Of a DNA stretch of 64,000 nucleotides, positions 19,517 through 29,812 are shown piece by piece. The position numbers and the translations under genes were made by a program. The notes below the pieces were generated by a model. The model had not been told where the DNA came from. It saw only the letters and a program-made list of their open reading frames with translations, and made no database searches. The first letter of the stretch is position 1. The number at the start of each line of letters is the position of its first letter. The DNA comes from Brevundimonas sp. (lineage in GTDB: Bacteria; Pseudomonadota; Alphaproteobacteria; Caulobacterales; Caulobacteraceae): the NCBI RefSeq assembly GCF_029945885.1, contig NZ_JAQSDK010000006.1, positions 62,001 to 126,000 of the forward strand, in the 5' to 3' direction.

Positions 19517-21031
19517 TCAGCGGTTTCCGCTGGTGTAGCGCCAGGCATCGGCGGCGGCGTTCATCGGTGCCCGGGCCTTGGCCAGGGTTTCGGCATATTC
19601 GGCTGCCGGATCGCTGTCGACCACCACCCCGGCCCCGGCCTGGACGAAGATCCGGTCATCGGTGAACATCGCCGTGCGCAGCACGATACAGATGTCGGCC
19701 TCGCCCCCGGCCGAAATGTAACCGACCCCGCCGCCGTAGCCGACGCCGCGTTTTTCGGTTTCCAGCTCGTCGATGATGGCCATGGCCCGGACCTTGGGCG
19801 CGCCGGACAGGGTGCCGGCGGGCAGGGCGGCCAGCAGGGTGTCGACGGCGTCCAGCTTCGGATCGGCCCGGCCGCGCACGTCCGACACGATATGCATGAC
19901 CTGACTGTAGCGTTCGACGGTGAAGCTCTCGGTGACCTCGACCGTACCCGGGATCGAGACCCGGCCCACATCGTTGCGGCCGAGATCCAGCAGCATCAGA
20001 TGCTCGGCCCGTTCCTTGGGATCGGCCAGCAGTTCCGCCTCCAGCGCGCGGTCGGCCTCGGGCGTGGCCCCGCGCGGGCGGGTGCCGGCCAGGGGGCGGA
20101 TGGTGACCGCCCCGTCCTTGAGCCGCACGAGGATTTCCGGGCTGGATCCGGCCAGCTGGAAGTCGACGAAATCGAGGAAGAACAGATAGGGCGACGGGTT
20201 CTGGCGGCGCAGCGAGCGGTAGAAGGCGAACGGGTCTTCGGTCCATGGGGCCGAGAATCGGTGGCTGAGCACGACCTGAAAGATGTCGCCGGCCTCGATA
20301 TAGGCCTTGGCGGCGGCGACCATGCCGGCGAAACCGGTGCCGTCGACCGGCGAGCGGAAGTCCGGGGTCGGGATATCGACCGGTTCCGCGCGGGCACCCA
20401 GGGGGGCGCGTAGCTCGGACTCGAACCTGTCCAGTCGGGCCGTGGCGGCCGTATGGGCGCTGCGGGCATCCTGGCCGCTGTCGGGATAGGCGGCGGAGAC
20501 CAGAACGATCTCGTGGCGCACCGAATCAAAGATACCCACCAGGGCCGGTCGGGCGAGGACGGCATCGGGCAGGTCCAGCGGATCCGGATTGGCCGCGCCC
20601 AGCGGTTCCAGTAGCCGCACCATGTCGTAGCCGAACACCCCGAACAGGCCCGCCGCCATCGGCGGCAGGTCGTCAGGCAGGTCGAACCGGGTGGCGGCGA
20701 TCAGGGCGCGCAGGGACTCCAGCGCCGGACCCGGCTCGGCGGTGAAATGACCGGCGGCGATGGCCGGGCCGCGGGCCTGTTCGGCCCGGCCGTCGCGGCA
20801 GCGCCAGACCACGTCCGGGTCGCGGGTGATGATCGAATAGCGGCCGTTGACGGCTCCCCCCTCGACGGACTCCAGCAGGAAGGCATAGGGCCGACCATGA
20901 CCGACCTTCAGATAGGCCGAGACCGGGGTCTCCAGGTCATCGACCAGCCGGCGGACGACGACCTGGGGGCACCCCGCTGTCCAGCCCGCGGCAAAGGCCT
21001 CAAAGCCCGCCGCGCCCGGCCCGGTGGTCAT
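19517..21031 (-). CDS. trpE: Anthranilate synthase component I
   Basis: TrpE converts chorismate to anthranilate. The 504-aa chorismate-binding enzyme contains the IFQVVLSHRF, RPLAGTRPRG, DLGRNDVGRV and GTLSGAPKVRAM motifs. The N-terminal domain holds the allosteric site for tryptophan (the family LLES-like segment appears as FLLESVEGG). Its start overlaps the stop of the upstream foldase gene by 4 nt, so it is translated from that transcript rather than from a trp leader; no leader peptide or attenuator is visible. Confidence 0.97.
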   Translation of the reverse strand: MTTGPGAAGFEAFAAGWTAGCPQVVVRRLVDDLETPVSAYLKVGHGRPYAFLLESVEGGAVNGRYSIITRDPDVVWRCRDGRAEQARGPAIAAGHFTAEPGPALESLRALIAATRFDLPDDLPPMAAGLFGVFGYDMVRLLEPLGAANPDPLDLPDAVLARPALVGIFDSVRHEIVLVSAAYPDSGQDARSAHTAATARLDRFESELRAPLGARAEPVDIPTPDFRSPVDGTGFAGMVAAAKAYIEAGDIFQVVLSHRFSAPWTEDPFAFYRSLRRQNPSPYLFFLDFVDFQLAGSSPEILVRLKDGAVTIRPLAGTRPRGATPEADRALEAELLADPKERAEHLMLLDLGRNDVGRVSIPGTVEVTESFTVERYSQVMHIVSDVRGRADPKLDAVDTLLAALPAGTLSGAPKVRAMAIIDELETEKRGVGYGGGVGYISAGGEADICIVLRTAMFTDDRIFVQAGAGVVVDSDPAAEYAETLAKARAPMNAAADAWRYTSGNR

Positions 21032-22962
21032 GGTGCCGGGGCGGGTGCCGGAGCCGGAGCCCCGGCGGCCGCCGGGGCGGCCTCGGGGCTGAGACCCAGG
21101 GCGACGCGGGCGCGGGCGAGATCATAGGTCGCCTTGGTCCGGGCGGCGGCAGCGGTCATCGCCTGCTGGATCATGGCCTGGACCTGCTCCTGGGTCATGC
21201 GCGGGCGAACCTGTTCGGCAATCGGCGCGGCGAGCGCCGGGACCGCGGCATGGATCTGGTCGACCCGGCCGATCACATAGCTGGTTGCCGACTGGGGCAG
21301 GGTGAACACCTGACCGCGACCCTGGCCGAACAGGCCCTGAAGCCCGCCCTGGCCGAGTGCTTCCTGGCTCTGCTGGTCCTGTTTGACGCCCGTGTGCGTC
21401 TGGACCGTGGCCCCGATCGACCGGGCGACGGCGGCGACGTCCTCACCGGCACGGATGCGTCCGGCCAGTTCCTCGGCCTTGGTGACCAGCAGACGATTGT
21501 TCTCGCGAAGCAGCCACTGCTGTTCCAGCGGGGCGCGGATGTCGGCCAGGGCCGGCAGGCTGGCGGGACGGATATCGTCGAGGCGCAGCACGAAATACTG
21601 ACCCTGGCCAGCGTCGACCACTTCACTCTCGGCACCCTTGGTCAGGCTCCAGGCGGTGCTGAAAATCTGCGGCGGGGCGTTCATCGGCTGACCGTCGGGC
21701 GTCTTGCCGTCTTCGGTGAAGGGCGGCAGCTGGATGATGCGGGCACCGACTTCCTGGGCTGCGGCTTCCAGCGTCTTGCCTTCGGTGCGGGCCTTCTCAT
21801 AGCGGTCGACGCGATCATAGACCGCCCCGCGGACGTCTTCCTGGCGCAGTTCGGCGATGATGGCGTCGCGCACGCCGTCCAGCGAGGCGGCGCGGCCCGG
21901 CGTGATCGATTCGACCCTGGCGACCGTGAAACCGACCCGTCCCTGGATCGGGGCGGACACTTCATTGGCGGCCAGACCGAAGACGGCGGCGGCGATCGCC
22001 GGGTCGCCGATGGCGGCGCGGGCGGTGTCGGTATAGGGGGCGACCTGGGCCCCGTTGGCGGCCGCGGCCTGGGCCGGGGTCTGACCAGCGCGCAGGGCGG
22101 TCGCGACCTTGTCGGCGGCGGCCCGGGTCGGGGCGGTCAGGGTGACGAAGGTGCGCGTCTCGGCATCGGACAGGGCGTCCTTGCGGAATTCGAAGCGTTC
22201 CTGGATCCGCGACTCAGCGATCGGGGCGGTGGCGGCGGTGCCGCCGTTGAACAGGACCAGCGCCGCCATCCGGTATTCAGGTTGGCGCAGACGATCGGCG
22301 TTCTCGGTCATGAAGGCGGTCAGTTGGGCCTCGGTCGGTTTGGGCGAGGTTCCGGCCATGGCCTGGGTCACGGTGAAGAAGCGTCCGTCGCGGGTTTCCA
22401 GCGCCTGGCCGGCCACCAGGGCCCCGTAGATGCGGGGCAGGCGGGTGCCGGAGAAGATGGCGGCGTTGAAATGGTTGCTGGCGTACTCGTCGCGGAATTC
22501 CTGCTCCAGCTGGGCCGGCGTGATGTTCTGGGCCGCCAGGGCCGTCTTGTAGGCGTTGTCGTCAAACTCGCCGGTCACCTGGTTGAAGAACACCGGGGCC
22601 TGACGGATCTGCTTCAGCACCAGGGCCTTGCCCGGGCGAATACCGGCCTTCCAGGCCCAGGCCAGGAAGCCGAGACGCTGCGTCTGGTTATCGAGATAAC
22701 GCAGGTGGATGTTTTCATTGATCAGGTCGTCGATCGACACGGGCCGACCGGCCTGTTCCTGCAGATTGTTGCGGATCCGCTCGAAATCGGTCCGGAACTG
22801 CTGCTGGCCGACGCTGCGGTCACCGGCGGTGATCACGTGTTTGGGGCCGAAATTAAGTACATCCACCTGCGAGCCGCCCGTCACCAGCAGGCCGAGGCCC
22901 AGCAGGATGATCAGGCCGATGGCCCATTTGGATTTGGCGAAATTGCGGAACACGGAGATCAT
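21028..22962 (-). CDS. ppiD: PpiD-like SurA N-terminal domain/peptidyl-prolyl isomerase, membrane anchored
   Basis: PpiD-type foldases are inner-membrane anchored periplasmic chaperones near the Sec translocon. The ATG at 22962 opens MISVFRNFAKSKWA followed by one membrane helix (about residues 14-34), then a SurA_N helical domain (~40-230) and parvulin-like regions. The catalytic parvulin segment is poorly conserved, as in many alphaproteobacterial members, so it may act as a chaperone only. The C terminus is Ala/Pro-rich. The 644-aa length is normal. It heads the trpE transcript. Confidence 0.9.
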   Translation of the reverse strand: MISVFRNFAKSKWAIGLIILLGLGLLVTGGSQVDVLNFGPKHVITAGDRSVGQQQFRTDFERIRNNLQEQAGRPVSIDDLINENIHLRYLDNQTQRLGFLAWAWKAGIRPGKALVLKQIRQAPVFFNQVTGEFDDNAYKTALAAQNITPAQLEQEFRDEYASNHFNAAIFSGTRLPRIYGALVAGQALETRDGRFFTVTQAMAGTSPKPTEAQLTAFMTENADRLRQPEYRMAALVLFNGGTAATAPIAESRIQERFEFRKDALSDAETRTFVTLTAPTRAAADKVATALRAGQTPAQAAAANGAQVAPYTDTARAAIGDPAIAAAVFGLAANEVSAPIQGRVGFTVARVESITPGRAASLDGVRDAIIAELRQEDVRGAVYDRVDRYEKARTEGKTLEAAAQEVGARIIQLPPFTEDGKTPDGQPMNAPPQIFSTAWSLTKGAESEVVDAGQGQYFVLRLDDIRPASLPALADIRAPLEQQWLLRENNRLLVTKAEELAGRIRAGEDVAAVARSIGATVQTHTGVKQDQQSQEALGQGGLQGLFGQGRGQVFTLPQSATSYVIGRVDQIHAAVPALAAPIAEQVRPRMTQEQVQAMIQQAMTAAAARTKATYDLARARVALGLSPEAAPAAAGAPAPAPAPAP

Positions 22963-23090
22963 CGAAAGAACCTGACGGGCCGACGGCAAGGGAAGCGTCT
23001 GTGGCGTATAGGGCTCGTCAGGGTAGCACGGCAAGCGGCCGCTGCTGCCGACGGCTTGGCTTGGGCTCGCGGGATGCCTAAACAGGGCGT

Positions 23091-23840
23091 ATGAAACAAT
23101 CCGTGAAGTTGATCGCAGGCAATTGGAAGATGAACGGCCTGGGCCGGGATCTGGCCGAGGCCGAGGCCCTGAAACAGGCGCTCGAGGCCGACCCGGCAGC
23201 CTGTCGTGTGGTTCTGTGCCCGCCGGCCACCCTGATTGAACGCATGGCCCGGCTGCTGGGCGGCGGGGCCGTCGAACTGGGCGGGCAGGATTGTCATGCC
23301 GCCGCCGCCGGAGCCTTCACCGGTTCGGTTTCGGCCGAGATGCTGACGGACGCCGGCGCACGGCTGGTCATTCTGGGGCATTCCGAACGCCGCGCCGGAT
23401 TCGCCGAGACCGATGCCGATGTCGCCGCCAAGGCCGAGGCTGCGCTGGCCGCCGGGCTGGAGCCGATTATCTGTGTGGGCGAGACCCTGGCGCAGCGTGA
23501 GGCGGGACAGGCCGTTGCGGTCGTGAGCCGTCAGGTCGCCGGATCGGTGCCGCTGGGCCTGGCCGGCCGGCCCTTCGCCCTGGCCTATGAACCGGTCTGG
23601 GCCATCGGCACCGGCCTGACCCCGACGCTGGAGGAGATCGAGGCCGTCCACCGGGCCGTTCGCCTGGCCGTCCAGGCGCGACTGGGTGATGCCGGCGACA
23701 TCGTGCCGATTCTTTACGGGGGGTCGGTCAAGCCCGCCAATGCCGCGGAGATCCTGGCCGTTCCCGAGGTCGGGGGGGCTCTGGTCGGGGGAGCGTCGCT
23801 GAAGGCGGTCGATTTTCTCGGCATTATCCGCGGGGCCTGA
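23091..23840 (+). CDS. tpiA: Triosephosphate isomerase
   Basis: TpiA interconverts dihydroxyacetone phosphate and glyceraldehyde 3-phosphate. The 249-aa barrel has the N-terminal IAGNWKMNG (catalytic Lys), the electrophilic His in ILGHSERR, the catalytic Glu in AYEPVWAIGTG and the phosphate-binding YGGSV loop. It is divergent from ppiD with a 128-bp promoter region and is followed by secG and pyrG, a typical alphaproteobacterial arrangement. Confidence 0.97.
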   Translation: MKQSVKLIAGNWKMNGLGRDLAEAEALKQALEADPAACRVVLCPPATLIERMARLLGGGAVELGGQDCHAAAAGAFTGSVSAEMLTDAGARLVILGHSERRAGFAETDADVAAKAEAALAAGLEPIICVGETLAQREAGQAVAVVSRQVAGSVPLGLAGRPFALAYEPVWAIGTGLTPTLEEIEAVHRAVRLAVQARLGDAGDIVPILYGGSVKPANAAEILAVPEVGGALVGGASLKAVDFLGIIRGA

Positions 23841-23924
23841 CCCGCCCCTGCCGGTATCGATGTTTGCTCCAGGGCCGCATCAATGTTAGACGCCGCCGCT
23901 TGATCGGCGCAGCTTCGCGCCCAC

Positions 23925-24338
23925 ATGATTGACACCATGCTCCAGACCATTTTGCTCGTCGCCATGATCCTGATTTCGGTCGCCCTCACCGGGGTGATCC
24001 TGTTGCAGCGCTCCGAAGGCGGCGCGCTGGGCATGGGCGGCGGCCCGTCGGGCTTCATGACCGCCCGCGGGGCCGGCAACCTGCTGACCCAGGCGACCTC
24101 GATCCTGGCAATCCTGTTCTTCCTCTGCGCTATCGGCCTGACGATCGCCGGCAATGTGACTCGATCCAATGAGTCGGTTATCAACGCTGATGACGTGGGT
24201 GCGATCGCCGTCGGCGGTGATACCCAGGCTCCGGCCGCTGCCGCTCCGGCCCCGACCACGCCTGTCCAGCCGGCGGCTCCGTCGCTGGACGACCTGGAAG
24301 CCAGCCTGCCGACCGGCGCGTCGACACCGGCGCAATAG
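23925..24338 (+). CDS. secG: Preprotein translocase subunit SecG
   Basis: SecG supports the SecYEG channel. Two membrane helices (residues ~4-24 and ~50-72) flank the conserved cytoplasmic loop LQRSEGGALGMGGG. The C-terminal ~55 residues are an Ala/Pro-rich acidic tail common in alphaproteobacteria. It lies 84 nt after tpiA and ends at a hairpin terminator before pyrG. Confidence 0.95.
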   Translation: MIDTMLQTILLVAMILISVALTGVILLQRSEGGALGMGGGPSGFMTARGAGNLLTQATSILAILFFLCAIGLTIAGNVTRSNESVINADDVGAIAVGGDTQAPAAAAPAPTTPVQPAAPSLDDLEASLPTGASTPAQ

Positions 24339-24394
24339 GGACCGTGGCCGGCGGTCGTTCCGCCGCCGGTTTCGGCCCTGAATGTCTCAAGTCC

Positions 24395-24425
24395 CGGGCG
24401 CGCGCAGGCGCGCCCGTTTCGTTTT
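24395..24425 (+). terminator. Likely intrinsic terminator after secG
   Basis: A perfect 9-bp GC stem (CGGGCGCGC with its complement) and a 4-nt loop at 24395-24416 is followed by GTTTCGTTTT. It lies about 56 nt after the secG stop and 62 nt before pyrG, which would give pyrG its own promoter or allow partial read-through. The T-tract is interrupted, so efficiency is uncertain. Confidence 0.65.
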
Positions 24426-24481
24426 CAACAGATGGTTCGCGCAAGCCCCATCACGGGCCGCGCGAATCGGCGGTAAGGTAA

Positions 24482-26140
<1,659 letters not shown>

Positions 26141-26165
26141 TCACCGACGTCAGCTGACCGGGGGG

Positions 26166-26282
26166 TCAGGCCTGGGTCCGGCGCCGGCAACGCATACAGG
26201 TCAGCATGCCGGGCATACTGCGGCTGTCGACCCAGCGGTGGCCCCGGAAGAGGCACGTCAGATAGTGGATCAGGGTTTTCAC
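26166..26282 (-). CDS. 38-aa Cys-containing mini-protein (DUF1660-like)
   Basis: A GTG start with an excellent GGAGGT ribosome site 5 nt upstream opens a 38-codon frame. The product begins VKTLIHYLTCLFRGHRW, has a Cys at residue 10 and a C-terminal CMRCRRR; the Cys, His and CxxC spacing resemble the small zinc-ribbon-like DUF1660 proteins (a KLxCxLxGHxW pattern followed by CxxC). It is too short for usual ORF callers. It is convergent with pyrG, ending 26 nt after the pyrG stop. Function is unknown; a metal-binding structural role is a guess. Confidence 0.62.
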   Translation of the reverse strand: MKTLIHYLTCLFRGHRWVDSRSMPGMLTCMRCRRRTQA

Positions 26283-26649
26283 GGGTACCTCCACAGCGAC
26301 CATGGTGCAGTGCGCCAGCAATGTAAAAAACCGGTGTTTCCTGATGCGGTCCGGATCGTCCGGATCGCCGCCTTCTGTCCCGGTCCAGCCGCGCCCTGCT
26401 GGGCGAAACGTGGATATTCAGGCCCGGTTCCCGCCGACGTCAGCCTGGGTCACGGCGCGAATTGATCGGGGTCAAGGCCGGCAGGACCGGGGCACGGCAC
26501 ACTGACAGCGGGCCAGTCGATCCGGGGCTCTGAAACGGTGGTTGCCGTTGCCGCAGAGCGGGTCGGCCCCTTCTATCTCCCGGCGCTGTGCCGGGATCCG
26601 GGTTCGCGGCAGTCGTGCAGCGGACGAAGGCCGATCGAGGAGACGTTGG
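26283..26649. other. Intergenic stretch without a recognised gene
   Basis: These 367 bases separate the minus-strand mini-gene from the plus-strand host-attachment gene, so they should hold two divergent promoters. An A-rich patch (GTAAAAAACC, near 26320) is the only AT-rich spot. Open frames here are shadows without ribosome sites. I see no RNA gene. Confidence 0.5.
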
Positions 26650-27111
26650 ATGGTCGACATCAGAACCCTGCTGTTCGTAATCAGTGACGGCGGTCGCGCC
26701 CGGCTCGTGCGGCGTGTTCCCGATGGCGGCGGCTTCGTCACCGTTGAGGAGATGGACAATGGCGAGACCTTGCGGGCACTGAAGGCAGAACGGGCCGCCA
26801 ATCCCGCCACCCGGGTGTTTGACAGCGTCGGCAGCGGGCGACACGGCACCGGCAAGGACGACTCTGACCGGTTGGCCAAGGAAGCCTTTGTCGTCGAGGT
26901 TGCTGACCGGGCCGTGGCGCTCGTTCGCCAGGATAATCTGGCTGCGGTCTATGTCGCGGCACCGCCCGGACTGATGGCTCCGCTGCGCGACCGGCTGGCC
27001 GCCTCCGTTTCCGTCAGCGGTTCGCTGGGCAAGGACCTGACCAAGGTTCCTGACCTGGAACTGGGGGCCTGGCTCGAGGACGCCCGCTATGCGTCGGGCT
27101 CTGGCGACTGA
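26650..27111 (+). CDS. Host attachment family protein (baeRF-like)
   Basis: The 153-aa product matches the family annotated as host attachment protein (first noted as needed for Agrobacterium attachment), later placed in the eRF1/Pelota-related baeRF group. It starts with LLFVISDGGRARLVRR, contains a central charged segment (DSVGSGRHGTGKDDSD) and ends with the LxKDLTKVPDLELGAWL helix typical of this family. The ATG at 26650 has GAGGAGA about 8 nt upstream. A role in stress or ribosome-associated hydrolysis is proposed for the wider family; none can be read here. Confidence 0.8.
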   Translation: MVDIRTLLFVISDGGRARLVRRVPDGGGFVTVEEMDNGETLRALKAERAANPATRVFDSVGSGRHGTGKDDSDRLAKEAFVVEVADRAVALVRQDNLAAVYVAAPPGLMAPLRDRLAASVSVSGSLGKDLTKVPDLELGAWLEDARYASGSGD

Positions 27112-27362
27112 GGCCTGCCGGGTCAGTCGGGCCGCAACGGCGGCGACGGCCGGTCCGACGGGTAACTTCACCGTGATCCTGGCCTGAACGGCGGACTTGC
27201 CTCTGGTCAGTGCGTGGGAATGGGTGTGCCCTGTTCTCTGGCTTCCATATTCGGCCTGAGCAAACGCGCCCATGTTGCGGGTGGCCACAGTATGTCCGGT
27301 GCGTTTTACCGTTGAGCTAATAACAAGCGAAGTATTCTGTCGCAACAGCCTGTCAGCACGCA

Positions 27363-27399
27363 ATATTTTGCCGATCTGCATTGAATTTCGGCAATATAT
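27363..27399. promoter_or_regulatory. AT-rich inverted repeat before the Anbu operon
   Basis: Two arms, centred on TTGCCGA (27368-27374) and TCGGCAA (27388-27394), pair over 11 of 12 positions, with 13 nt between them. The right arm ends 18 nt before the start ATG, in the most AT-rich stretch of the region. It could be an operator or a leader hairpin that controls ribosome access. Confidence 0.45.
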
Positions 27400-27416
27400 G
27401 TGAAATACTGACGACA

Positions 27417-28844
27417 ATGTCCGATAAAATAGACTTTTTCGATGAGATGTATGGTTCCGGCGATGCTTCGCGGGGGCCGTACAGGGATTATGCCGAATGG
27501 TTTGACCGCCAGGATGCCGCAAGGCTTCGGCAAAAGTCGAAGGAGGCCGAGGTCTTCTTCCGGCGCACCGGCATCACCTTCAATGTCTACGGACAGCAGG
27601 AAGCCAATGAGCGGCTGATCCCGTTCGACATCGTGCCGCGCATCATCGCCGCGCGGGAGTGGAGCCGGCTGACCAAGGGTATCGAGCAGCGGGTACGGGC
27701 CATCAACGCCTTCCTGCACGACATCTATCATCGTCAGGAAATCCTGCGGGCCGGGCGCATTCCGACCGAACTGATCGCCCGCAACGAAGCCTTCCTGCCG
27801 CAGATGATCGGCGTCTCGCCGCCCGGCGGAATCTACACCCACATCGTCGGGACCGACATCGTCCGGACCGGCGAGGACGAGTTCTTCGTGCTCGAGGACA
27901 ATGCCCGGACGCCGTCGGGTGTCTCCTACATGCTCGAAAACCGCGAGACGATGCTGCAGATGTTTCCGGAGCTGTTTTCCCGGGTGTCTGTCCGCGAGGT
28001 GGGGGACTATCCCAAACTGCTGAGACGATCGCTGGCGGCCTGTGCGCCCGCGGGCTGCAGCGGCACGCCCGTCGTGGCGGTGCTGACGCCGGGCATTCAC
28101 AACTCGGCCTATTTCGAACATTCCTTCCTGGCCGACCAGATGGGCGTCGAACTGGTCGAGGGGCATGACCTGCGGCTGGTCGACGGGCGGATCGCGATGC
28201 GGACCACCCAGGGCTACAAGCCGATCGATGTCCTGTACCGGCGCGTCGATGATGACTATCTCGACCCGCTGAATTTCAATCCGGCCTCCCAGCTCGGAGT
28301 GCCCGGTATCATGGACGTCTATCGTGCCGGCGGGATCACCATCGCCAACGCGCCGGGCACGGGCATCGCCGATGACAAGGCGATCTACAGCTACATGCCC
28401 GAGATCGTGGAATTCTATACCGGCGAGAAAGCCATTCTGAAAAATGTGCCGACCTGGCGCTGCGCCGAACCCGACGCCCTGGCCTATGTGCTGGAACACC
28501 TGGCCGAGCTGGTGGTCAAGGAGGTGCACGGGTCCGGAGGCTACGGCATGCTGGTCGGTCCCGCCGCCAGCAAGCGCGAGATCACGGCCTTTGCCGCCAA
28601 GCTGAAGTCGCGGCCGGGCAACTATATCGCCCAGCCGACCCTGGCCCTGTCGACGGTGCCGGTGCTGACCAAGGCCGGGCTGGCCCCGCGCCACGTCGAC
28701 CTGCGTCCGTTCGTGCTGGTCTCGCCCAACAAGATCGATATCACGCCCGGCGGCCTGACCCGGGTGGCGATGAAGGCCGGGTCCCTGGTGGTCAACTCCA
28801 GCCAGGGCGGTGGCACCAAGGATACCTGGGTGCTGGAGGAATGA
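27417..28844 (+). CDS. Circularly permuted ATP-grasp protein (Anbu operon)
   Basis: The 475-aa product belongs to the circularly permuted ATP-grasp type 2 family (DUF404/DUF407). These proteins are predicted to form peptide or amide bonds between amino-acid-like substrates using ATP. Recognisable segments are YGQQEANERLIPFD, HDIYHRQEIL, DNARTPSGVSY, the KEVHGSGGYGMLVGP nucleotide-binding region and QPTLALSTVP. It is first of four genes whose set (ATP-grasp, alpha-E, transglutaminase, Anbu) is a known conserved neighbourhood. A TTG at 27381 would add 12 residues, but the ATG is preferred. A short dyad lies just upstream. Confidence 0.9.
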   Translation: MSDKIDFFDEMYGSGDASRGPYRDYAEWFDRQDAARLRQKSKEAEVFFRRTGITFNVYGQQEANERLIPFDIVPRIIAAREWSRLTKGIEQRVRAINAFLHDIYHRQEILRAGRIPTELIARNEAFLPQMIGVSPPGGIYTHIVGTDIVRTGEDEFFVLEDNARTPSGVSYMLENRETMLQMFPELFSRVSVREVGDYPKLLRRSLAACAPAGCSGTPVVAVLTPGIHNSAYFEHSFLADQMGVELVEGHDLRLVDGRIAMRTTQGYKPIDVLYRRVDDDYLDPLNFNPASQLGVPGIMDVYRAGGITIANAPGTGIADDKAIYSYMPEIVEFYTGEKAILKNVPTWRCAEPDALAYVLEHLAELVVKEVHGSGGYGMLVGPAASKREITAFAAKLKSRPGNYIAQPTLALSTVPVLTKAGLAPRHVDLRPFVLVSPNKIDITPGGLTRVAMKAGSLVVNSSQGGGTKDTWVLEE

Positions 28845-28866
28845 GCGCCGTTCGGGGAGACAGCCC

Positions 28867-29808
28867 ATGCTAGGCAAGACCGCAGGTGGCCTGTTCTGGA
28901 TGTTCCGCTTTCTGGAGCGCAGCGAGAATACCGCGCGCCTGGTTGATGCGGGATTCCGCATCGCCCTGACCCGGTCGGCGGCGGCCGAGGCGGAGTGGGC
29001 GTCGGTCATCGGCACGGCCGGGGTCCGCAAGGCCTATCTGGCCCGCTATGACGACTTCAGGGCCAGCAGCGTCATCGACTTCCTGCTGCGCGATCCGACC
29101 AATCCGTCCAGCGTCATGTCGGCCATCGACAGCGCCCGCAGCAATGCCCGGCTGGTGCGGACCGCCCTGACCCGCGAGGTCTGGGAGGCGACCAACGAAT
29201 GCTGGATGACCATCAAGGCGGTGCTGAAGCGACCGGTTTCGGAAAGCGGCCTGCCCGACGTCCTGGCCACCATCCGCCGCCAGAATGCCCTGGTGCGCGG
29301 GGCCCTGACCGGCACGATGATGCGGAACGACGTCTATAATTTCGCCCATATGGGGACGTTCGTGGAGCGGGCGGACAATACGGCGCGCATTCTTGACGTG
29401 AAATACTATGTGCTGCTGCCCTCGGTCTCCTTCGTCGGGTCTTCGCTCGACAATGTGCAGTGGGAGACGATCCTGCGGTCGGTGTCCGCGCAGCGGGCCT
29501 ATCGCTGGTTGAGTGACGGCACGGCCAATCCGAAGCAGATCGCCAATCTGATTATTCTGGATCCGCGCATGCCGCGGTCCCTGGCCTACAGCGTCGGCCA
29601 GATCTGCGAACATCTGGAGCTTCTGGCCGAGGCCTATGGTGAGGCTCTGCCCTGCCACGACCTGGCCCGGGCTGCCGTGAACCGTCTGGCCGGTCATTCG
29701 ATCGACTCGATTTTCGAAACCGGCCTGCACCAGTTCCTGACGGATTTCATCGCCTGCAATACTGCGCTCGGTCTCCAGATCGAGCAGGACTACCGATTCT
29801 ACGGATGA
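28867..29808 (+). CDS. Alpha-E domain protein (Anbu operon)
   Basis: The 313-aa all-helical product matches the alpha-E family (DUF403), almost always encoded next to a circularly permuted ATP-grasp and a transglutaminase-like gene. It starts with the typical GGLFWMFRFLERSENTARL, and further conserved parts are MMRNDVYNFAHMGTFVERADNTARILDVKYY and RSLAYSVGQI (quoted in short pieces: FVERADNTAR, LDVKYY). ATG at 28867 follows GGGGAGACAG. It lies 22 nt after the ATP-grasp gene. No catalytic site is known; it is thought to be a partner of the ATP-grasp enzyme. Confidence 0.9.
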   Translation: MLGKTAGGLFWMFRFLERSENTARLVDAGFRIALTRSAAAEAEWASVIGTAGVRKAYLARYDDFRASSVIDFLLRDPTNPSSVMSAIDSARSNARLVRTALTREVWEATNECWMTIKAVLKRPVSESGLPDVLATIRRQNALVRGALTGTMMRNDVYNFAHMGTFVERADNTARILDVKYYVLLPSVSFVGSSLDNVQWETILRSVSAQRAYRWLSDGTANPKQIANLIILDPRMPRSLAYSVGQICEHLELLAEAYGEALPCHDLARAAVNRLAGHSIDSIFETGLHQFLTDFIACNTALGLQIEQDYRFYG

Positions 29809-29812
29809 CCCC

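Noticed and set aside
27299..27330. tRNA D-arm-like sequence on the minus strand (TAGCTCAACGGTA)
   Set aside because: The D-stem does not pair, and no anticodon arm, T-arm or acceptor stem follows, so it is chance similarity.
27306..29030. 574-codon minus-strand frame opposite the ATP-grasp gene
   Set aside because: Antisense shadow; composition-driven and without domain signals.
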